Assembly (NCBI GenBank): GCA_030036985.1
Contig: JASHSD010000982.1
Span: 1 to 10,932 of the forward strand
From: Bryobacteraceae bacterium
GTDB taxonomy: Bacteria; Acidobacteriota; Terriglobia; Bryobacterales; Bryobacteraceae
Direction of reading: 5' to 3'
Length of the DNA stretch: 10,932 nucleotides
The position numbers were made by a program, and so were the translations under genes. Shown here in pieces: positions 1 to 5,293 of the stretch (position 1 is the first letter of the stretch; every line of letters begins with the position of its first letter). The notes under the pieces were generated by a model, which saw only the letters and a program-made list of their open reading frames with translations, did not search any database and had not been told where the DNA came from.

Positions 1-3
1 GCT

Positions 4-1053
4 ATGAACTTTTCGTTTGATCCTGAACTGATCGCCAGGGCGCGCCAGCTCATTCTCCATGAGCCAAACCTCAGCGTGCTCAGGCCTGAGCATGAGGGCC
101 AATACTCGCCGCTTGTCGTAGCTATTGAAACCGAGCTTAAGAAGCGCGACGCGTGCGGCCTTCTACTGTTGCCTGACCTCAGCGCGCTGGCGAACCGGTC
201 GATCGGCATCTTCTCAGATTACAGCGGTGAGGGCGCGGGAAGCCATCTCACATATTCGTTCTTGATCACGGCTTATGGTTCCCTGGACACCTTTCGGCGC
301 GAAATGAAAAAACTTCGCGCGAATTTCTACCTTGGCAACAAAGAGATCGAATTCAAGGACTTTCGCATGGCGGTCGTCCGGAAAGCGCTTCCGGCTTATC
401 TGAGCCTACTCAACGGGTATGTGCCGGGGCTTCTATTCACCGTCATTGTGGACAAGCGAATTGTGTCCCTGTTTGGCCCGCAGGACAGGTCAACCGGCAC
501 CGCGCTAAGTGAGCGCCTGGAGACGCAAGGCTTCGGCAAGCTCAAGCCGCAGGTCGCCGAAAAGGCGCTCCGCGTTGTGCACACGGCTGCGTTTTTGACG
601 GCGCTACTCGGGCACGACGGCCAGAAGATTTTCTGGATGTCGGATCACGACGCCATTTGCGCCGACGCGCAAGCGCATGTGCGTCTTCTCCAGTTGTTTC
701 AAAACGTCCTTAGCCTCTACTCTACACGCCAGTTTGGCCTCATCGGAGGCGCTCTCCCGTTCAGCGAACGCAGCACAGACTTCCTTGACCTGCTAAGCCC
801 TGCCGATATCGTGGCGGGCTCGATCGGGCAGTATTTTACGGGGCGCGACGCTGTGGGTGAGCTAAACGTCCGCGTCAAAGAAGGGGCCGAGCAGGTTCTC
901 GTTTGGCTTGGGCATGATGGCCTGGCCCTAAAGAAATTCTGCATCCAGCTCATACCTGGCGAAGGCGGAACCATCCGGTTTGGAACAGTAGAATTTCAGC
1001 CGAAACAAACCCCGGATTCAGTCACATTCCTCCCCATTCACCTGTGTCGGTAG
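4..1053 (+). CDS. DUF3800-like protein, probable RNase H fold
   Basis: The 349-residue protein follows the general plan of DUF3800 proteins, which are predicted to have an RNase H-like fold and are often found on mobile elements and in defence islands. Visible matches are a first acidic strand FSDYSGEG (D72, then SG at 74-75, like the usual D-E-S-G), an EIEFKDFR stretch near 114-121, the hydrophobic strand FTVIVDKR with D150-K151, an acidic strand FWMSDHD (D214, D216) and a late LLSPADIVAGSIGQYF helix with D268, like the family's ADxxAG signature. D72, D150, D214 and D268 are the candidate metal ligands. A 65-residue N-terminal extension precedes the core. The first ATG is three bases into the window, so the ribosome site cannot be judged. 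The gene converges on the next one with a 33-base gap. Family assignment is from motif order only; the substrate is unknown. Confidence 0.75.
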   Translation: MNFSFDPELIARARQLILHEPNLSVLRPEHEGQYSPLVVAIETELKKRDACGLLLLPDLSALANRSIGIFSDYSGEGAGSHLTYSFLITAYGSLDTFRREMKKLRANFYLGNKEIEFKDFRMAVVRKALPAYLSLLNGYVPGLLFTVIVDKRIVSLFGPQDRSTGTALSERLETQGFGKLKPQVAEKALRVVHTAAFLTALLGHDGQKIFWMSDHDAICADAQAHVRLLQLFQNVLSLYSTRQFGLIGGALPFSERSTDFLDLLSPADIVAGSIGQYFTGRDAVGELNVRVKEGAEQVLVWLGHDGLALKKFCIQLIPGEGGTIRFGTVEFQPKQTPDSVTFLPIHLCR

Positions 1054-1086
1054 CGCCAACTGACAGGCGTAATCAGAACTGGACAC

Positions 1087-2169
1087 TCAATCACCTGCTC
1101 GTCTGAATAATTCATAGGCCTGCTCCCTGATGTGATCGGTGCAGGCCTCGTCAACGTCGATGAACGAAATGATCTTGTCTACCTGCTCAGGCGAGCCCTT
1201 CGGCATTTGAAGAACCTCAGCAATTTGCGCCGGGCTCAGGAAGGTTGCGAGATGATTATACGGATCGGGTAGCTTTTTCCACGCTAGCCAATTTCCCAAT
1301 AGAGAGTTCCACCATGTGCGCGTCGCAAAGCGCCTGTTTTCTAGAAGACAGCGGTCGTAGTCGCGGACGCTTGAAAATGCATGCTTTTTCAGCGCGCCGG
1401 CGAACCAGCCATGAAACGCGGCAGCGCGGCTGCGGTAAGCCTCGAAGAGGATACCGAGATCGATGCTGTCGTGAGACGCCGCAATAAAGCCAGTTATCTT
1501 GTCCAGTTGCCCGGTGGAGAAACCGTCTTTCGCTGCATCTATTGCCCGCATCAGATCCGACTTCTCCACGACAAAGCTTGTATTACCCTCCCCGCCGCCG
1601 ATAGGTTGCTGCCACAGGTAACCTCCCTGCACGGCATGGATGTGATGCAGTAAAGTGCGAAGCGCGATGACGAATTCCTTGAGGCCATCCGTCCCGAAGA
1701 ACTGTGCGACGTGCTGGTCGTAATCAGGTACATGGGCTGTTTTCTGAACGCGACGGCAATGATCGACGAGCGAATGGGCCGCATTTGTGGCTGCGAATAA
1801 TTCCTTCTGAATTGATTGCTCCATTCCTTCCAATTCATTCCGGCGTGGAAAGCTGAACAGCGTTCCATCGTTGCAGACCTCGTTGAAATCTCGAATTGCT
1901 TTGAGGAAGTCGAATACGGCTCGCTCAAATAGCCGAAAACTCGCCTGATAGGACTTATTACGTTCCCATAGACCATAGCCAGGATGTTCCCGCAGAACCT
2001 CATACGCGTCTTTTGGGTTTAGACGCGCGATCCTCTCGACGACTTCCATGGGCATCGGCACAGTCGCCGCCTTCACAGCGGCCCGAACTTCATTGAACGC
2101 CGTGCTCCGGTGATGAAAAAGCTGACCGACCAGGTAATCCCAGGCGGCTTCGGGGCTTTGCATGTCCAT
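1087..2169 (-). CDS. Hypothetical helical protein with HEPN-like motif
   Basis: This 360-residue protein is predicted mostly alpha-helical, with no signal peptide or membrane segment. Residues about 77-180 hold long helices ending in FVIALRTLLHHIH. Here R171 and H176 make an R-X4-H motif, and R171 with H178 makes R-X6-H, the spacing used by HEPN ribonuclease domains. The preceding helix (SLVDHCRR, 133-140) fits that type of helical bundle. The C-terminal half (about 215-360) is also helical, with a Trp-rich patch near 286-298. HEPN proteins are commonly RNases in toxin-antitoxin and abortive-infection systems, but here the assignment rests on one motif. The start is the ATG at 2169; a second ATG lies two codons later and neither has a strong ribosome site. 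The gene runs toward the DUF3800-like gene. Confidence 0.7.
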   Translation of the reverse strand: MDMQSPEAAWDYLVGQLFHHRSTAFNEVRAAVKAATVPMPMEVVERIARLNPKDAYEVLREHPGYGLWERNKSYQASFRLFERAVFDFLKAIRDFNEVCNDGTLFSFPRRNELEGMEQSIQKELFAATNAAHSLVDHCRRVQKTAHVPDYDQHVAQFFGTDGLKEFVIALRTLLHHIHAVQGGYLWQQPIGGGEGNTSFVVEKSDLMRAIDAAKDGFSTGQLDKITGFIAASHDSIDLGILFEAYRSRAAAFHGWFAGALKKHAFSSVRDYDRCLLENRRFATRTWWNSLLGNWLAWKKLPDPYNHLATFLSPAQIAEVLQMPKGSPEQVDKIISFIDVDEACTDHIREQAYELFRRAGD

Positions 2170-2198
2170 CGTGAATTGCGCCTGTCCGATTGCTAAGA

Positions 2199-2226
2199 AA
2201 TATACCGATTATCCCGGCAAGCAAAA
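2199..2226 (-). promoter_or_regulatory. Weak candidate promoter for the HEPN-like gene
   Basis: Reading the minus strand, TTTTGC (2226-2221) and TATATT (2204-2199) are 16 bases apart, about 30 bases upstream of the ATG at 2169. The -10 box is good and the -35 is poor. It overlaps the left arm of the inverted repeat at 2213-2243, so binding there could affect this gene. Confidence 0.3.
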
Positions 2227-2259
2227 CGGGAAGGTTTGCCGGGTTAAGTGCGCGTCTGG
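2213..2259 (+). other. Candidate origin of transfer (oriT)
   Basis: A perfect 8-bp inverted repeat, CCCGGCAA (2213-2220) and TTGCCGGG (2236-2243), encloses a 15-base loop. Immediately after it comes TTAAGTGCGC (2244-2253). Known RSF1010/R1162-type oriTs have this plan: an inverted repeat followed within a few bases by a nick core of the TAAGTGCGCC or TAAATGCGCC type. The match covers TAAGTGCGC; the following bases differ (GTCT instead of CCT). The site lies about 2.7 kb upstream of mobC, and the visible relaxase has a VirD2/TraI-like histidine motif rather than a clear MobQ one. Pairing with that enzyme is therefore uncertain. Confidence 0.45.
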
Positions 2260-2396
2260 CTGCGCCGGACCGGGCGCTATGCGCTGCGAGCACTGAGCCC
2301 CGAAGAGCCCGCGAGCGGGATTCCGGGTCTAGGCCCATTCGGTGACTCCCTCGCGCGAAATATTGCCCCTCGCCGGAGGCAGTCGGTCCCGCTTTC

Positions 2397-2423
2397 CCTG
2401 TCACTCGCAAAAGGAGTGACAGG
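2397..2423. repeat. Perfect 10-bp inverted repeat
   Basis: CCTGTCACTC (2397-2406) and GAGTGACAGG (2414-2423) pair perfectly around the 7-base loop GCAAAAG. No T-run follows on either strand, so it is unlikely to be an intrinsic terminator. It is about 150 bases from the oriT candidate and could be a protein-binding site or a single-strand hairpin. Confidence 0.6.
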
Positions 2424-2967
2424 CGCTATGCTGCCGCTCCTGCGGCTGCCTTTAGAGCCGATCTCGGAGCTGCCGAATGGAGGAGCTTGGGCCTGGCGCG
2501 CCGCGCAGGTCGGATGGGCCGCCGCAGCCAGCCGTTACTTAGGAGCCGACCTTTCGCACCCTGGCGGGCGGGCCACGATCCTTAAGCGCTGACCGTCACG
2601 GCGTGCCTCGCCGGCCGAAGCCGCTCTGCCCCCGTTCGTTTCTCCCGATCCCCCGCGCCATTGCTTGCTCTTGGTTCGGCGTTTTCCAGCAGCCCAGGTC
2701 GCCCGGGCGCTCATTATCTTGCGTCCTTTTCGATTGTCGGGACAGCACCGCGGCTTCGTTTTCGCCGGGGCTTTTGCCCGCGCGCACGCCGCGTTCAAGG
2801 CCGCTCGCTTCCGCGCCCCTTCGGGGCTTGTGCAGCTCCGCGCCGCCGCGCGGTGCCCCTTCGCTTTGCTCAGGGGTCAGCCTTTGAACGCGCCGCTTCT
2901 CCGCGCGGGCATGGCAGCCCCACGAAGCCGCAATCGTGCTGCTTCCCTAACGACGAAAGGACACATC

Positions 2968-3195
2968 ATGAGCAACAAGACACCCAGCCTCCCGAGCCAC
3001 CGCGTTTACGCCGTGACCAAGGATGGCAAGCAGAAGTTCTGGCGGGCGATCGGAGCCGCGTGGCCGCACAGCGACGGCGAGGGCTTCTTCCTGAAGCTCG
3101 ACTACCTGCCGCTCAACGGCGCGCAGATCGTCATCCGCAAGCCGAAGGCCGAGGTCGAGTCGGCCGAGACGGTTCCTGAAATCGCAACCGCCTGA
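2968..3195 (+). CDS. Small conserved-type hypothetical protein
   Basis: The 75-residue protein has the shape HRVYAVTKDGKQKFWRAIG, then AAWPHSDGEGFFLKLDYLPL, then a basic IVIRKPK tail followed by an acidic end. This type of small single-domain protein (a Trp and aromatic-rich beta fold with a W-x-x-I-G-x-x-W-x-H core) is, from memory, common on alphaproteobacterial conjugative elements. I cannot name a function. The ATG at 2968 is chosen because GAAAGGA sits 8 bases upstream; the same frame is open much further upstream, but that part has no ribosome site. The gene is followed within 10 bases by a strong terminator, so it is probably a single-gene transcript with a long, structured leader. Confidence 0.8.
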   Translation: MSNKTPSLPSHRVYAVTKDGKQKFWRAIGAAWPHSDGEGFFLKLDYLPLNGAQIVIRKPKAEVESAETVPEIATA

Positions 3196-3201
3196 GGCCG
3201 A

Positions 3202-3231
3202 GGGCCGCTCCGCGAGGGGCGGCCCTTTTTT
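3202..3231 (+). terminator. Rho-independent terminator
   Basis: GGGCCGCTCC (3202-3211) pairs with GGGGCGGCCC (3216-3225) through ten pairs including one G-U. The loop is the GNRA-type tetraloop GCGA, followed by six Ts. It ends the transcript of the 75-residue gene and shields the orphan gene downstream. Confidence 0.9.
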
Positions 3232-3317
3232 CCTTTCCACAGTTAAGGTCCCGTCGTGTCAGAGCCTGGTGGTGTCATTGTAGAAAATTGAGAGAGCCCG
3301 AGGGAGCGAGATTGCTA

Positions 3318-3346
3318 TTGGCAAGGTGTTCAACCTGGAGTAAATT
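3318..3346 (+). promoter_or_regulatory. Candidate sigma-70-type promoter
   Basis: TTGGCA (3318-3323) is followed after exactly 17 bases by TAAATT (3341-3346), in a locally AT-rich patch just after the terminator. It is 60 bases upstream of the ATG at 3406 and would give the Ala/Gly-rich gene its own transcript. Confidence 0.4.
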
Positions 3347-3405
3347 ATTTAGCGTGCCTTTCTTGCACTTCTGAATACTCTCCGTTTCACATGAGGAAGA
3401 CCGCA

Positions 3406-3972
3406 ATGAACATCAGGGCCAAGGCTGGAAGGCCTCTACCGGCGCCAATCAAGATCGGCGCCATTGTTGCGAAACCAACTCCAAGGCCTCCGCCAAACGT
3501 GGCAGCCCAAACCGGCGTTAACATTCCAGACACTACTGATCCAACCTGTACCACTCAGGACTTTGTTCTGCTTCAAATTGAGGGATGGCCAGAGGTCGAA
3601 ACGGTGATGGAGCTAAAGTGCGTCACACTTTTCCAAAAAACGATGTGTACCAATGTACCGGTTGTCTACCATAGAACGAGTACGCTCCAACTCATTGCCG
3701 CCATCACGTACCCAACAACGATCCTTTCGGACATTCAGGCGGCTGTAAACGGCGCGATCGCGGCGGGAGTGATAGCTGGAGGCATTACCCTAGCCGAAAC
3801 ATCCGAGACCGGCGGGGCGGCAGCAACTGCAGCGTTGGCCGCTGCGACGGCCACCTTCAAGCAATGGCTAATCGTTTCCCTCACCGCAATAGGGGCCGCT
3901 GGCGTCAGCAAAGTTGAGGTTGGCCTTTTCACTGAAACTGTCAATCAAACGCCTTGGGAAGCACTTACGTAG
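3406..3972 (+). CDS. Orphan Ala/Gly-rich hydrophobic protein
   Basis: I do not recognise this 188-residue protein. Residues 1-32 are basic and proline-rich (ending PTPRPPP). Residues 48-90 hold three cysteines (C48, C72, C81) and beta-like segments. Residues 107-166 are an Ala/Gly/Thr-rich, small-residue hydrophobic stretch (for example AAVNGAIAAGVIAGG) that resembles glycine-zipper or membrane-inserting helices. A short beta-like C-terminus ends the protein. There is no N-terminal signal peptide. The start is ATG 3406, since AGGAAG lies six bases before it; the in-frame ATG at 3391 overlaps that site. A candidate promoter lies at 3318-3346 and a terminator closes the preceding gene, so it is probably transcribed alone. 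Codon use is less GC-rich than in mobC or the relaxase, suggesting cargo. A pore-forming or bacteriocin-like role is possible but only speculation. Confidence 0.65.
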   Translation: MNIRAKAGRPLPAPIKIGAIVAKPTPRPPPNVAAQTGVNIPDTTDPTCTTQDFVLLQIEGWPEVETVMELKCVTLFQKTMCTNVPVVYHRTSTLQLIAAITYPTTILSDIQAAVNGAIAAGVIAGGITLAETSETGGAAATAALAAATATFKQWLIVSLTAIGAAGVSKVEVGLFTETVNQTPWEALT

Positions 3973-4050
3973 GCTATTTGTGCCGCTGTAGAGCGCCCGC
4001 GCCGAGAATTATGACTTGTGACGCCGCGCGTCCACTAGGCGCTTCGGGCA

Positions 4051-4260
4051 TTAATACCCTGACTCTTTCGCTTTCACGAACCGTTCGACGCAGGCCCGAA
4101 AGGCCGGCGTGTGTATCATCCGCTCCATCTGATCCTTCGTGGGAGGCCCGAAAAGACGCTCGCCGGCGAACCTCAATTTATACAGCGAATAAAAGCAACG
4201 TTCTTGAATCTCGTACAGTTCTAACGGGCTCACTTGCTTGCTGGCGACAGCATGTACCAC
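4051..4260 (-). CDS. Small hypothetical protein
   Basis: A 69-residue frame with the look of real protein, including LYEIQERCFYSLYKLRFAG and a helical end HTPAFRACVERFVKAKESGY. I place the start at GTG 4260 because GAGGA (4272-4268 on the minus strand) precedes it by seven bases. The frame stays open to a GTG at 4377, but that extension is low in hydrophobic residues, rich in Arg and Ala, and looks non-coding. Function unknown; it is predicted helical and soluble. It is convergent with the Ala/Gly-rich gene, leaving 78 bases between stops. It could also be the surviving 3' end of a longer gene, since another minus-strand frame overlaps it upstream (to 4454) and stops inside it. Confidence 0.45.
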   Translation of the reverse strand: MVHAVASKQVSPLELYEIQERCFYSLYKLRFAGERLFGPPTKDQMERMIHTPAFRACVERFVKAKESGY

Positions 4261-4342
4261 TGCACCGTCCTCGCCCGCGCGCGCAGCGCGCGCTGGCTCC
4301 CGGCGCAGTTTAAAATCGCGACCGCTAGCGTGATTGCTATTT

Positions 4343-4354
4343 GGGGCATGCCCC
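4343..4354. repeat. 12-bp perfect palindrome
   Basis: GGGGCATGCCCC reads the same on both strands. It lies upstream of the small minus-strand gene (start 4260) and could be an operator, but nothing else supports this. Confidence 0.3.
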
Positions 4355-4454
4355 GCCTCCCTACGGGTATTTCCCACGCCATCGCAGCCTTCCTAAAGGG
4401 CAATTTGAAGGCAAAGAGCCCTTTCCGGTAGGGATTTTCGATTGATCCAGACAA

Positions 4455-4936
4455 CCCTCCAAGGCCGGGCTATAGCTCGTTTGCCTGGCTCCCGGCCGAG
4501 CGGGGCCGTTTCCTAATCGCGTAATAAAATTGCGCCGTACCGCCCGGCGCTCTTTCCGTATTACCCATTTTTGGTAGTCCGCCTGTTCCTGACGGCCGAC
4601 CGAATAACCGCATTTCGATGGACGCCTTTTCGAAGCCGCCTCGTGCGAAATATCAAATAATTATTTTCTTGCGCGCCGGAAGATACCGAGGAAACGTCTC
4701 GCACCTGCGAAAAATCACAACCTCTTGCATTGCAAGTTTTTGAGAATCAGTCACTTGTTCGTTAGAGTCAGCTTGCGCAGTATTTTATCTGTTTGCTGGA
4801 TTTTTCCCATTGTTTGCTCGTAGGCGACGCCTATCTTAAGCGAAGTTTGACGTTGCAGCGGTAGCATTTTGCGAAGAGCAGCCAGATAGCGAATTCCAAT
4901 GGAATTCCATCCGGCCCTGTGAGGGAAAAATCCGCC
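4455..4936. other. mobC leader region with short palindromes
   Basis: About 480 bases upstream of mobC hold no convincing gene. Three compact, odd- or even-centred palindromes are visible: CTTGCA-T-TGCAAG (4724-4736), TAGGCG-A-CGCCTA (4821-4833) and the GAATTCC/ATGGAATTCCAT cluster (4891-4910). AATTGCGCC (4528-4536), read on the minus strand as GGCGCAATT, recalls the MobQ/Ti-type nick region but lacks an adjacent inverted repeat. Such regions upstream of mobC and relaxase genes often contain oriT and relaxosome binding sites. A long minus-strand frame crossing this area is a shadow of mobC and the relaxase gene. Confidence 0.45.
4891..4910 (+). promoter_or_regulatory. Palindromic candidate operator before mobC
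   Basis: Two overlapping palindromes share bases: GAATTCCA-A-TGGAATTC (4891-4907) and ATGGAATTCCAT (4899-4910). They end 26 bases before the mobC ATG, where a repressor could block transcription or translation. MobC-type ribbon-helix-helix proteins frequently repress their own operons, so self-regulation is a reasonable inference. Confidence 0.45.
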
Positions 4937-5293
4937 ATGGCGCGGTATGCCAAGTCGGATACAGGCGGCGAGCGGCGCACCTCGGGATTGCGTGTGCAGC
5001 TCACGGCCAGCGAGCGGGCGGAGCTGGAGAACAACGCCGCGGAGGCCGGCACGCATCTGAGCCAGTACATCCGCGAGCTGTGCTTGCGCCGCTCGGGAGC
5101 CGGCCCCGTTGTTGCAGGTGCGAAGCGCAATCCCGATGCCCGCGCGCTCGCGCGAGAGCTTACCGCCATCGGCAATAACCTTAACCAGCTTGCCCGTGTC
5201 GCCAACACGGACAGAGCCTCGCCCCAGCTGGACGAGCTGCAACGGGTCACGGGCGTCCTGAAAGCGGCGCTTGCGAGGGCGATCGAGCTATGA
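4937..5293 (+). CDS. mobC: MobC-family relaxosome accessory protein
   Basis: The 118-residue protein has the layout of MobC-family accessory proteins (Pfam MobC). These bind oriT as part of the relaxosome and help the relaxase reach its nick site. Residues about 18-51 form a probable ribbon-helix-helix DNA-binding unit: beta strand LRVQLT, then helices through ERAELENNAAEAG and LSQYIRELCL. The family hallmark LARELTAIGNNLNQLARVAN is at 71-90. I choose ATG 4937, with GAGGG 11 bases upstream, over an in-frame GTG at 4919. The stop overlaps the relaxase start in an ATGA (5290-5293), so the two are translationally coupled. A palindromic candidate operator lies just upstream. Confidence 0.88.
   Translation: MARYAKSDTGGERRTSGLRVQLTASERAELENNAAEAGTHLSQYIRELCLRRSGAGPVVAGAKRNPDARALARELTAIGNNLNQLARVANTDRASPQLDELQRVTGVLKAALARAIEL

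Larger units (their letters stand above)
2170..2967. other. GC-rich structured intergenic region
   Basis: About 800 bases separate the HEPN-like gene from the small gene at 2968. The region carries the oriT candidate, a perfect 10-bp hairpin (2397-2423), a short GCCCC-TTC-GGGGC hairpin (2815-2827) and many GC-rich self-complementary runs toward 2900. Open frames exist on both strands, notably a GTG-started frame at 2248-2592 (+), but their translations are Arg/Pro/Ala-rich, lack good ribosome sites and look like GC-driven open frames. I see no convincing gene. It may serve as a cis-acting transfer region and as a long leader for the 75-residue gene. Confidence 0.5.

Noticed and set aside
2248..2592. 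114-residue plus-strand open frame starting at GTG in the oriT-like region
   Set aside because: No ribosome site, Arg/Pro/Leu-rich translation, and it begins inside the oriT candidate; it looks like a GC-driven open frame.
4395..4424. AAAGGGC/GCCCTTT inverted repeat as a terminator
   Set aside because: The loop is 16 bases and no T-run follows on either strand.
2170..4936. CRISPR array, tRNA or insertion sequence in the non-coding stretches
   Set aside because: No regularly spaced direct repeats, no cloverleaf and no transposase or terminal inverted repeats could be seen.
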